Assembly: GCF_003473485.1 (NCBI RefSeq)
Contig: NC_053049.1
Location: 17,732,001-17,796,000, forward strand
Source: Medicago truncatula
Lineage: Eukaryota > Streptophyta > Magnoliopsida > Fabales > Fabaceae
Reading direction: 5' to 3'
DNA length: 64,000 nt
Under the pieces are notes generated by a model. That model worked only from the letters and a program-made list of their open reading frames with translations, was not told where the DNA came from and ran no database searches. Shown here one piece after another: positions 32,930-42,838 of the stretch (position 1 is the first letter of the stretch; each line of letters opens with the position of its first letter). The position numbers and the translations under genes were made by a program.

Positions 32930-33105
32930 AAGCTTGGCTCTATTATAGGAAATATAACCTATTTTTATTGGGAAAAATCCAAGTCCCACATCGGATAGAT
33001 AAGACTCTTGTTAAAAGTTTATATAGAGGAGGCAATCCTCACCTTTCAAGTAGGTTTTGTAAGGATGAGTTAGGTTCCAAATTTTAACATGGTATACACC
33101 TTTAG
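32930..33105 (+). mobile_element. LTR-end fragment with primer-binding-site start
   Basis: The word order CCCACATCGGATAGATAAG, GTTTATATAGAGGAGGCAAT, then TTTTAACATGGTAT is that of many legume LTR 3' parts followed by a tRNA-Met-type primer site (TGGTAT). No internal region of that element follows, since the next sequence is a copia gag in opposite orientation. A fossil fragment. Confidence 0.45.
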
Positions 33106-33680
33106 AACCTTGTTTGAGTGAATGAATTGAGGAACGAATTGCTGCAATTGAGCTTCGGTTTAAATCAAGCAGATCCGAAACTGGTAAAGATCCATCAATG
33201 AAGGGAAGTTTGTTCTTCGCACCCAAAGCACGCCTCATAGAGCGACTCCATGCAAGATAATTGGTGTCGTTGAGCGGTGGAGTGACGAGAACCGAATTTG
33301 GACCTTCACTTGGATGAACAAAGTACCCTGAATCCTGATTAGCTTGTTGAATCTGGACAACCGGAGCAACATGAGGAGGCATTGTGATGTAGAAAAAGAT
33401 GAAAGATCACGCAAAGAAGAAGAAGACATATGAAGAGCTGAAAGAATCAGAGAAAAGCGCGAAGAAAAGGATGAAAAATGAAGAAAAATCGAAGCTTGAA
33501 ACTCAAGCATCAATGGCGGATAGAAATTATGATTCTCATTGATTGAATTAGCTTGTACAACTGTTATTTATAGGTTGTTATAACCTCATGCTTACTAACA
33601 TGTACCTAGAAGCATAGGATAATAACTCTGTAACTAACTAAACTATTCTAAGCTAGTTACTTGTCAGACAAGCTATTACA
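33106..33680 (-). mobile_element. Ty1/copia fossil: 5' LTR-like end and start of gag
   Basis: Minus strand. From 33680 the sequence starts TGTAATAGCTTGTC, with a TATA-like CCTATAAATAAC near 33575, resembling a short LTR and leader. The gag frame begins at 33382 (MPPHVAPVVQIQQANQ) and includes LVTPPLNDTNYLAWSRSMRR and ALGAKNKLPFIDGSLP, the N-terminal copia gag domain. It ends near 33110, so only the 5' part of the element survives. It is broken. Confidence 0.65.
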
Positions 33681-33749
33681 CTTTAGGATTTTCATCTTTC
33701 TGTTTTTCTTCGTGATGCAATACCTCACGTGCTATGAAATGACCTCAAC

Positions 33750-34699
33750 ACGATCCTCTGTCAAATCTCTCTTTTCCCATTGAAACTCAAATGACTCGAT
33801 CTCTCCTGTCAACCCACCATTCCCGCAAATGGCTTACGAGTTTTCTCTCAAAATATTACAACTTTGACCTCACTCTCATGTTCTTACATTCAATCTCTCC
33901 ATGGCACTGATCTCTTCCTCATTGCTGATTGTTTCCCTTTGCTCGAAGAACTCGACCTTAGTTACCCCAAAGAGTTAAAAAATCATGAAAGCTTACTCAA
34001 TGGAATAGAGGTTCTTTCATCACACTTTTCAAACTCCGAAAGGTTAATTTCGCTGATCATTACTACATCAACGATCAATCGCTTTTCCACTTGTTCAAGA
34101 ACTGTAAGCTTCTCGAAGAGACAATCATATTTTACTGTCATCAAATAACCAACGCGGGTATTGCTTTTGCTCTCCGTGAGAGACCAACTTTGAGGTCTTT
34201 ATCCATTTCCAGTTACTTTGAACAGGAAGACCGTGCAACGTTGTTTGCTGCAAGCCCTCAATTAAAGTCTCTCCGTTTTACTTGCAATTCATGGTTAAGA
34301 GAGGAAAGCATCAAAATATTTTCTTCCATTTTCCCCAATTTGCAGTTGCTTGATTTGAGCTACTGCGATAACATACCTGAAGAAGGTATTTGTCAAGTTT
34401 TACGAAGTTGTTCTGAGATTAGACAGTTGAACTTAGCTCGTGATTCAAGAATGAAGCTACGTGGAATGAACTTTAAAGTTCCCAAACTGGAGGTGTTGAA
34501 CTTGTCACATACAAAAGTTGATGATGAAGCACTCTATGTGATCTCAAAGAGTTGTCGTAGGCTTTTGCAACTGTTATTGGAACGCTGTTGTGATGTCACA
34601 GAGAAAGGAGAAAAGTATGTGGTAGAAAACTGCACACAACTGATAGAGCTCAATATAATGGGTTGTGATAATTGCTCCAGCTCGTTATTGTTTCAGTGA
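33750..34699 (+). pseudogene. F-box/LRR protein pseudogene 1 (no F-box)
   Basis: The last open stretch, 34091-34699, is a good leucine-rich repeat array: PQLKSLRFTCNSWLREESIK, FPNLQLLDLSYCDNIPEEGI, SEIRQLNLARDSRMKL, KLEVLNLSHTKVDDEALYVI, then CTQLIELNIMGCDNCSS. Upstream, 33864-34090 carries further repeats (FLIADCFPLLEELDLSYPKE) but in a different frame, so at least one frameshift lies near 34040-34100. The F-box itself and the first repeats are missing; the sequence 5' of about 33750 is a copia fragment whose LTR-like end sits at 33680. Such proteins are substrate receptors of SCF ubiquitin ligases. Closely related to the copy at 37437. Confidence 0.8.
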
Positions 34700-35233
34700 C
34701 AGAGAAAGGGAACTCTTCTCGCGTCAAAGATGCCTTGTTTGCTAGCATTCTCAAACTACTCTGCTGTGCTGAAGTTTAAACTCTTAAATGTAAGATATTT
34801 TTTTCTTTAGATTTACTTGTTTGAGAAATTACCTTTTTTTATAAATAGTTGCCTTAGTAATTCTGTAAGATTTTTATACAATGATAACAGTTGGGTGTTA
34901 TAAGTTTTTGAAATCAAGAACATAATTGGCTAAACTGAATTAATTAATTAATTGACCACTGGATTATGTAGATATTTATGGATATGATTTTCTTTGTTGG
35001 TTGGAATTGGAAAGATAACAATTTAGCAGTCAAACTTTGAAGGACATTTGAAGGACCTAAAGGGAATTAAAGATGTTAATGCAACTTTGATTTGGTTTTG
35101 CTGAATTAAGAATCATGCTACATTAGGGGAATCTTGCAGATGTGAATGTCAAAGAATTTAGCAGGTGGCTAAATCATTGTTAGTTTTTACAATATTAATT
35201 ATTCAAGTTGAAATCATATCTCATTAATAAAAA
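34700..35233 (+). other. 3' flank of F-box pseudogene 1
   Basis: Probable old 3' UTR and spacer; AT-rich; no other feature. Confidence 0.4.
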
Positions 35234-35870
35234 GAAAGTTTTTGAATAGAGCCACCAGGATCAAAGACATTATGAATTCATAAAATATGGTCAAGACAAC
35301 TCTAGGTAAAATACTTGCATTGATATCCACTGCAAAATAAATTTCGATATATCAAACTTGAACCAGTAATGCATTTACATGAAGAAAGGCATGCGAATAA
35401 AAATCCGACCTTTAGACTATGTTTGGGCGTTGGGTTGGAGAGGAAGACTTATTTTTCACTTCTAAATTAAAGAAATTATAAAATGATTCTAAACTCGATT
35501 AAAAAGGTGATAGAAATACTAACGAGAAGATATAGGCTTAGCCCTCTAAAACATTCCCCTCCAAAATCAATAATAGACGGTTAGTATCAAGTAAATGGCA
35601 GGTATTTCGGTTAGTTAGTTTGCCTTTAGCCCTATAGCCAATGTGCAAACTTTTCTTTCGCTTTCGATCCTTCTACAGACACAAGATTTTCAATGCATCC
35701 ACCCTGCTATTAGGGATGTAACAATATTCAAACAGGACTGGAAGTCTGGAACTATTGTAGTAGGGTTCAATGAAACTCATTCTTTTCAATTCATCTTCTG
35801 AATCAGTTCATCAACAACCACGACATAAAAACATAAATTAGTAGTTGATTGTTCTGAATGCCAGAAAGTA
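35234..35870. repeat. Second copy of the 635-bp segment at 11263-11897
   Basis: Same orientation and nearly the same length as 11263-11897, with only small indels. Immediately after it a plus-strand frame (35871-36119; TDQERAKTIIRQLCNLRNFA) looks protein-like but is not recognised. Confidence 0.88.
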
Positions 35871-36119
35871 GTGGTGGATTTGTTATTTGTTCACATCATG
35901 GCTTTAATAACTGACCAAGAGAGAGCCAAAACTATTATCCGTCAACTATGTAACCTGCGAAATTTTGCAGAATTTACACAGCTAAAGACCAAAATCAACA
36001 CAGGCCATCCTACTCAACATAACCACTATGCAAACATCCTAGGCAACGTTATATTTTGTATTCGCACTAGGTTTGTTGATGCCAAGCGTCTTTTACTTGG
36101 TACCGGAAACTGTTGTTAA
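35871..36119 (+). other. Unrecognised small open frame
   Basis: 82 codons beginning at an ATG directly after the duplicated segment. Composition (HIMALITDQERAKTIIRQL, FVDAKRLLLGTGNCC) is less AT-driven than chance frames nearby, but there is no domain, no splice context and no second copy at 11898, where the duplication stops. Could be an exon remnant. Confidence 0.2.
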
Positions 36120-36369
36120 TTGTCGCCTTATAAGCATTTAGCTAAGTTACCATTCTGACAGTTGTTTTATGAATTTTACATACAAATGAAAAAAAAAACA
36201 CTAAATTTGTTGCTATGAGAATTGTACACATGCACAGTGAGTTATGAATGGCTATGAGTCCCTTATACTCTTGGATTCAGAAGTAAAAATAGCAATGAGT
36301 TCCTTATACCTTGGATTCACAAAATATGGCCATTTTAGTCTATAGGACTGCTAGAGCAAGAGTTTTCTC

Positions 36370-36545
36370 ATCTCTCAGATAGTGTCTTGTATTGTAGCAA
36401 ATATATTGCAGATTCAGATCCTTGAGTTCAGGAACACGTATTGATCCATCAATGAACGCAAGCTTGTTCTTTGCTTCCAAAGCACAACGCATAGAATGAT
36501 TCCAAGCCAAGTAATTGGAGCCATTTAGTAGATTACTTGCTGTGT
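36370..36545 (-). mobile_element. Ty1/copia gag fragment
   Basis: The minus strand reads LLNGSNYLAWNHSMRCALEA, then KNKLAFIDGSIRVPELKDLN: the same gag domain as at 33106-33382, from a different copy. Only about 60 residues are preserved. Fossil. Confidence 0.7.
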
Positions 36546-37436
36546 AAGTATCTGGCTTCTAACTGTTTCTAAGATAGTGTGTTCAGTTCATGGTGCAATA
36601 AGGAATGTGAATGTGTAATTGTAATGGTGATGATAACTGTATCCACCATAGTTGTTGTTGGTGTCATCATCGAGGGTCGCTTGGAGACACAATCAGAACA
36701 TCAAAGCCTTCCCGTCAAATTGCCATGAACTCACACAAAATGCAGATCAGAAACCAATCAAATCACGAATCTCATGACAATTGAAGTTCAACCAAAATCA
36801 CAAATACAAATTTCACAAGTTAATTAAAAAAACAGCTAGCAGTGACGGTGACCTAATCGATGCACTATAAGATCAGGTAAGTTGAATTGAGCTACGAAAT
36901 TTATAAATATTTTGAAGATGAATGAAGCAGTATTCCTGGTTATTTATGTATGTGTCAATTAACTGGAACTGGATCATATATTAGAGAGAAAAAAATTGTT
37001 TGATCAATGATAAAAAAATAACAACACTTTTGTTTATAAAACCACTATTATATTATTCAAGTCTCCCATACTACATTCCTTCCGAAAATAGATCTGTTGC
37101 AGTTAATGTGTCGAGCAATTATACGGTCAAGATTGTTTAGAACATCTGTTGCAGTAAATATGTCAAGCAATTATACGGTCAAGATTGTTTAAAACTAATT
37201 GTGCAAATGTGTGTTTTGAACCGTTCGATCCTAAACTAACGACCTAGGTCGCCTATTGCGTGTAACTGCGTGATCCTATTATTATACTGAACTCAACCAA
37301 ACCCTCTCAACTTAACTCAAATCAAATTTGTGGCTACCTTACCTTCTTCACAAATCGCAGGACGACTCATCATCCATCAACGGCAAATAAACAAATACAC
37401 TATCAAACAATTTCTAACTTCTTCCACAAAACAGGA
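36546..37436. other. Spacer upstream of F-box pseudogene 2
   Basis: Holds a 54-bp tandem duplication at 37091-37195 (ATTATACGGTCAAGATTGTT in both units). The last 100 bp are C/A-rich and look like a plant 5' UTR. No other gene. Confidence 0.5.
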
Positions 37437-38294
37437 ATGGGTGCAACTCTAGAAGCTGAAATTTATCTACCCAATGAATGTTGGAAATCTATCTTCAAAT
37501 TCCTCCTCAATGACTACGACGGGGAAGACGAGTACTACTACAACCGTAATTGCTTGAAATCTCTATCCGTTGTCTCTAAACAGTTTCTCACCGTCACCAA
37601 CAGTCTCCGATTCTCACTCAAAGTCAGCAAAGTTGCATGGTTCCATTAAATAAATATCCGTTTCGTTCCTTCTCTATCAAGCCTCTTAGATAGATTCTCC
37701 AACCTCCACTCTCTTCACCTCACATACCACTTCAAAGTTAACCTAAATATGCTTCTCTGCCAAATCTCTACTCTCCCGTTGAAGAATCTCACATCGCTCC
37801 ATTTTTTCTGTTACTATAACCTCTTTCCCGCGGATGGGCTGCGAGTTTTCTGCAAAAATATTACAACTTTGACCTCACTCACATGTTCTGGCCTTCAATG
37901 TCTCAATAGCACTTATCTCTTCCTCATTGCAGATTGTTTCCCTTTCCTTGAAGAACTCAACATTCCTTCCCCCATATTCTTAATAGATAATGAAAGCTTA
38001 CTCGATGGAGTAGAGGTTCTTTCTTTAGCACTTTCCAAACTCCGAAAGGTTGATCTCACTGGTCATCACTATATCACCGATCAATCGCTTATCCACTTGT
38101 TCAAGAACTGGAAGCTTCTCGAAGAGGCCATCATACTTGACTGTGATCAAATAACCAATGATGGTATTGCTTCTTCCCTCCATGAGAGACCACCGACTTT
38201 GAAGTCTTAATACTATTCTGAACCGGAATACTCAACGTTGTTTCCCGTAAGTCCTCGATTAAAGTCTCTTGGTTTTACCTGCAATTCATGGTTA
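37437..38294 (+). pseudogene. F-box/LRR protein pseudogene 2 (truncated)
   Basis: Starts MGATLEAEIYLPNECWKSIF; YLPNECWKSIFKFLLND is a plausible F-box. The frame stops at 37649 and resumes in another frame (NIRFVPSLSSLLDRFSNLHS), so there is a frameshift near 37640-37650. The repeats then continue (LPLKNLTSLHFF, FLIADCFPFLEELNI, LSKLRKVDLTGHHYITDQSL) to a stop at 38210. Homology to pseudogene 1 persists to CTGCAATTCATGGTTAA at 38294, where a 94-bp inverted-repeat element interrupts it, and the C-terminal repeats are absent. It carries the 5' part that pseudogene 1 lacks, and lacks the 3' part that pseudogene 1 keeps. Confidence 0.82.
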
Positions 38295-38388
38295 AAGCAC
38301 GGACACTGACACCGCCACGATACTGGCCCATTTAATCACTGCACTACGTGATTTTCTCAAATCATTAACGGTGTTAGTGTCCGTGCTT
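38295..38388. mobile_element. Mini inverted-repeat element, 94 bp
   Basis: AAGCACGGACACTGACACCG at 38295-38314 is complemented by CGGTGTTAGTGTCCGTGCTT at 38369-38388 (one mismatch), leaving a 54-bp loop. The termini resemble a common plant MITE beginning GAAGCACGGACAC. It sits exactly where F-box homology ends. Confidence 0.85.
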
Positions 38389-38482
38389 CATAGCTCATTA
38401 TCAAGGTGATCTTTCAATGCTAAAAAAATGTTTATTTAAGATACTACTTGTGATTATTTAACATTTCATCTTCTATGTAATT
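38389..38482. repeat. Segment shared with 10971-11098
   Basis: Both contain AATGTTTATTTAAGATACTA and CTATGTAAT/CCATGTAAT in the same order. Probably old F-box 3' flanking sequence. Confidence 0.65.
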
Positions 38483-38586
38483 ATTCTCATCATATAACCA
38501 AATACACGCTAAGTTAAAAAAACATTGAAAATGACAATGATCACAGCACATAAAAAAAAACCCATGAAAACGGTATTAAATGATGA

Positions 38587-39012
38587 TCAAACGGCAGCGT
38601 TTTTAGAAGCTTCAAGATCAGCAGCTTTCTTCAAAAGATTCATCTCATCATCATCTTCAAGAACCATCTGAATAGGCGAAGAACCTAATCCATCAGCAAT
38701 AGCAAGCATAATCTTCTTCATCTCATTCTTAAACTCTTCACGATCAACACTCCCGCTTCCATCGCCGTCGAAAGTATCGAAAACGGAGTCATAGAGGCGC
38801 GTGAGTTGCTCCGGCGGGGTTGTTACGTCGATGCCGAAATGAGATTCGATTAGTCTCATGGATTCGAATGCTTTGCGAAGCTCGGCGCGTGATAGAACGC
38901 CGTCGTTGTTCAGATCGAGGGAGGTGAATTGTTCGTTGATGCTGTTTGTGAAATGTGTATCGTCGGCGATGAAGTCTCGCACGGTGGTGCCGTCGATTAT
39001 CACCACGCCCAT
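38587..39012 (-). CDS. EF-hand calcium-binding protein (141 aa)
   Basis: Single-exon minus-strand gene. I chose the ATG at 39012 (MGVVIIDGTTVRDFIADD) over the upstream one at 39060, because related plant proteins, as I recall them, begin MGVVIIDG and the 16 extra residues look like 5' UTR. Two canonical EF-hand loops are visible: DLNNDGVLSRAE and DGDGSGSVDREE, each with acidic residues at positions 1, 3, 5 and a Glu at 12, followed by helices (ELRKAFESMRL; EFKNEMKKIMLAIADGLGSS). No signal peptide or membrane segment, so a soluble calcium sensor is likely; targets unknown. GC content is clearly higher than the surroundings, as expected of a live gene. Intact. Confidence 0.93.
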   Translation of the reverse strand: MGVVIIDGTTVRDFIADDTHFTNSINEQFTSLDLNNDGVLSRAELRKAFESMRLIESHFGIDVTTPPEQLTRLYDSVFDTFDGDGSGSVDREEFKNEMKKIMLAIADGLGSSPIQMVLEDDDEMNLLKKAADLEASKNAAV

Positions 39013-39186
39013 ATTTTTCTGTGTGTTTGTGAATTCGTGAATGAGATTAATTTGAGGCAATTTGATAATGGTAGTTGATATTGTTATTGTTATTTATTTG
39101 GTTTCAAAATTGACGCGCGTCGCAATTTGTTTGATTCTATGTATACCTGTCGTCTTTTCCTCAAATCTATGGACCTCTAGACTCTA

Positions 39187-39213
39187 GTTTGTTTTTTTTT
39201 TTTTTTTTTTTTT
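39187..39213. repeat. Poly(T) run
   Basis: About 24 T residues upstream of the EF-hand gene. No flanking duplication was found, so it is not counted with the micro-insertions. Confidence 0.9.
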
Positions 39214-39230
39214 TAAAGTACAGGCAAGAA

Positions 39231-39830
39231 TGGATGTGTGGCATTAAGGCTAGATATGTCAAATATGGAGGGAATTTTTTGATTGAGGTGTTTTTAAAGA
39301 AATATAATATTTGCATTCACCCTCCTAAATTACCCAAGATTATTGAAGTAATATGACAACCTCCTCTCTTTCATTGGGTCAAATGTAACACATATTGCTC
39401 AGCAAATACCAATACATTATCTTGTGGAGGAATTTTCAGAGATAAAGACTCAAATCTCCTTCTTTTCTTTGCAGAAAATACAAGTGCTAGAAATTCTTTC
39501 TATGCAGAGCTATCTAGAGCAATGAGAGCCATAGAGCTAGCTAAGCAACATCAATGAAGCAATCTTTGGTTAGAATCTGATTCAGTTTTATTGGTAAATG
39601 CTTTAAGAATTCATCTCTGATTCCTTGGCCTTTAAGGAACAGATGGAACAACTGCCTGCTTATCACTAGGGGAATGAATTTTATTGTAACATATGTGTAT
39701 AGAGAATGGAATAGTTCTGCAGATGATTTATCCAACACAAGTTTATCTCTTGATCACCTCACCATTTGGTTAGAGATCCCTACTTGTTTTCGATTTGTAC
39801 CCACGAAGTATCTGAATTAAATATTTTAAT
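39231..39830 (+). mobile_element. LINE-type RNase H fragment
   Basis: The plus frame around 39400-39570 reads SCGGIFRDKDSNLLLFFAEN, TSARNSFYAELSRAMRAIEL, AKQHQ and then, after a stop, SNLWLESDSVLLVNA. This is the RNase H fold (G-G-x-x-R-D, E in ...YAELxA..., D in ...ESDS...) at the C-terminus of plant LINE ORF2. Several stops and frame changes follow. 5'-truncated and old. Confidence 0.7.
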
Positions 39831-40050
39831 TCTTAAAAAACATTTTATCAGATAGTTATAAAATACTTCATAGATATATCAGGATACTTATAAGATACTT
39901 CACATATACGTATCCTAGAAAAAAGTGAGACAATGTTGTGAAATTTAGTGGAGATGTATATGATTCAATTTTAGATATGCATAAGTAGAAATGTTTCTTG
40001 ATGAATCGCTCAAAATTATACTTCTTGCGGATGAATGTTTTGGAACAAAA

Positions 40051-41336
40051 TGTGTTTAACATTACTCTTTGAGAGTTTTGATGATAACAATGTATTAAAA
40101 ATTGTCAATTGGATATGCTAATCTTTGTTCAAGTGTACAGGACCATAGACAAAAATTTGATATCTTTATTACGTTCTGGAAGAACAAAAGATAGCTATGG
40201 AATCAACAAAAAAGAAGCTTGAAGCATCTGAAGAGAAGTGCTCCTGAAGTGATGACGTCATCAGAAGCATCTCATCAGAAGTAGAAGATCACCAGAAGCT
40301 GAAGTTCATCAGGAGATGCAAGACTTAAAGCTTCAAAGGTTGTTCAATGGATTTAATCTCGTCTAAGCATTGCATGAGACCAAAAGAGTGAAGCAACAGC
40401 TATTTTCAAAGGATTTGAGGGCATTGGATGCTTGTTCTTTGAAGGGCGTTGACAAAGTACAATTGTACGAAGTGTACAACCATTATCTCCACTACTCAGT
40501 TTGTGTCTCTACTACAAGACAAGAATAACAGCTCTGCCTGCAACAAAGTTCCTTCATACTTGGAATGGATTTGAAATTGATCCTCCATAGGACAAGAACC
40601 ATATCAGGCAAAAGATTATTGGTGATTGATCAAAGCTTCAAACGACTCTATTTTAATGTGCTGGCAATTCACAACGTCTCTTTCACACCTCTATATAAAG
40701 GAGTGAAGACTTAAAGAATGGCAAGACTCTACAACAATTTGAAAGCGCCAAAACTCTGCTGAAATTGTTCTGCATCAAAAGTTCACTTAGAATTTCTTAT
40801 CAAAGTTCATATCTTAGAAATTCTAGAGTCTTAAGAGTCTGTATCTGATTTGTATTGTGAACACCACTGATTGTATATCAAGTGTTCAACCTCAAACAAT
40901 TTTCTGTGTAATTATGTTTGAATAGAAGTCTCTTGCAGTTGTGCTTGAGCATTAGAAGTCTCTTAATTGTGTTCAGGAGCATAGGAAATCTCTTGCAGTG
41001 TGCTTGAGTAATTTGAAGTCTCTTGCTAAGTTTAGCAGTGAGCAGTTGTATTCAGATATTACTTTTTAGTAAACTTTCCTTGGAAGTGCAAGGGGGACAT
41101 AACTACTTCCGGTTTGTGAAAGGAACATGTATAATTACTTTGTGTCTTTCTTCTTTCTCTCTCTGTTTTATCCGCTGCATTTAGTCCTGAACATCACCTC
41201 AGAAGTAGAACTCAGAAATAGAACTCTTCTGCTTCTGATCAGAAGTAGAACTCTAACAAACAAGAGTAATCAATGCTTATTTCTTCAAGTATTTTACATG
41301 CATATAAGTTTTAATATAAAAAATCCTGCTAACATA
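40051..41336 (+). mobile_element. SIRE/Maximus-like copia LTR (fossil, probably solo)
   Basis: Starts TGTGTTTAACATTACTCTTT followed by GAGAGTTTTGATGATAACAA, the usual opening of legume SIRE1/Maximus LTRs, and contains the CATCAGAAG repeats and, near the end, TATCCGCTGCATTTAG that accompany it. No gag or pol flanks it. Right edge approximate; no clear target duplication. The sequence on both sides (GTATCC/CGTATCG words) looks like one older repeat that it interrupted. Confidence 0.7.
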
Positions 41337-42010
41337 TCTTAGCCATATTGTATCCTAAATTTTAAAAAATTTATATATCCGTTTATCCGTATCGCATCGT
41401 ACTCGTACGAGTATCAGCATCCGGGCTTCTTAGTTAGAAGGTAATATGATGTGATGTCACGTTTTATAGCCACTTGCATCATGGTTGTCACGGGAAGCTA
41501 CAATTATCATTTTCCCCATAATTTGTTTGTTATGTCCTCAGCTTCTGTTAGTGGGTTTGGTGAAGTGACCCACTGAGTTAGTGCACTTTTCCATTTTTAT
41601 TCACACCATTACCTTCTTTGCTTTTTCCATTTTCAATTTCAATTGAAAAAAGAAACTCCCTTAATTCATAGCCAGATTGCTTTTTTAGTTAGATAACACC
41701 GCATAAGTAATGATGACAAATATTTGATATTGAATTCGACATTTTATAAGTAGATACGTACCGACATCGAATGTAATCACATGCCAAACTTGCTTACAAG
41801 GTGCTTACAAAGGTTGAAACGATTGAAAAGTTGATTAATATCTCACAAAAGGTGTGATCTTAATTCTTGATAAAATAAAACATTAACGATGACAAACATC
41901 GAAAATTGTTAGACAGATACGTCTTTAGTATGAATTTAATTTGTATATATTGAGTGTGTGCAATTTTTTTTTACACATAATTCAAATCAAATCATGACAT
42001 GTAGAATTTA
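41337..42010. other. Spacer, no gene seen
   Basis: First about 90 bp continue the repeat seen left of the LTR; the remainder is AT-rich without a gene. Confidence 0.4.
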
Positions 42011-42430
42011 TAAAGATATTGATCTGTCCGGTAAGGATTAATAAGTGGCAACGGTGGTGAAAAGTGATCCGGTATGGTGGTGATGGTTTTCGGTACGGCG
42101 GTGACGAGTCTTCGCGGTGGAACAAAAGGTGCATGCAGACATGTTAACACTCCAACGCTCAAGTCAGTAATAGAACTGAGAAAGATTGTGTAGAAAATGT
42201 TGTGAAAAGTGAATCATACATTGAGGATGAAGCAAGGTCACCCTTATATAGGCAAGAGTTGAGAATAACTGCCTCCGGGTTTCGCGGCGTGTGATTAGGG
42301 ATGGTTAGAGGACACACGTAGCATGATCCTCGTGCGGGGGTGCACTCGTGTGCGGTGCACTTAAACTGGCGTGTTCCGTCAGCCACAGAGCCTTATGACG
42401 GTGTAAGTTAGGCCACGTATCGTCGTGCAA
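42011..42430 (-). mobile_element. LTR-like fragment with TATA box
   Basis: On the minus strand a TATA box lies in TTGCCTATATAAGGGTGACC at about 42238-42257, followed downstream by ACTGACTTGAGCGTTGGAGT (about 42171-42152), a phrase seen in the R/U5 region of many plant LTR elements. No coding. Edges and family uncertain; fossil. Confidence 0.45.
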
Positions 42431-42838
42431 TTGATCTTCTGACTGATACAGAACATATATTTTACTAATTTATAAAAGTGGTACTATGATGTTATTTGAT
42501 TAAATACATACGTAAAAAAAAATAGCAATTAATCTCTCTGTGATACATAGAACACACATTTACATAACTTTTGTTTGTCTAGAAACTAAATAATTGTACA
42601 AGGGCCAATTCTATAATGCAAAAATAACATTCTTTACCAACAAACATATACTGCTCCACAATGCACATTACACAAAAGCTTATACAAGATATGATAAATA
42701 ACATTCTTCACCAACAACATATACTTCTCCACAAATATTTATTTAAGTACTTCCAATCTCACATTACTTTCAACAACTTAACTTTCCCACTTTCTCAACC
42801 CAACACACACAAAAATGCTTTACCACAACACAAAAGCC

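Noticed and set aside
32930-33105. Ordinary promoter of a host gene because of the TTTATATAGAGG word
   Set aside because: The following TTTTAACATGGTAT and lack of any coding start fit an LTR end with primer site better.
33235-33513. Ser/Leu-rich frame on the minus strand
   Set aside because: It overlaps the copia gag start in another frame and covers its leader.
39013-39060. Upstream ATG as start of the EF-hand protein
   Set aside because: The added 16 residues (MPQINLIHEFTNTQKN) look like translated 5' UTR, and the internal MGVVIIDG matches the usual start.
42815-42838. Upstream ATG as start of the LTPG protein
   Set aside because: It would place MLYHNTKA before the signal peptide; the ATG at 42839 has the better plant context and gives a standard signal peptide.
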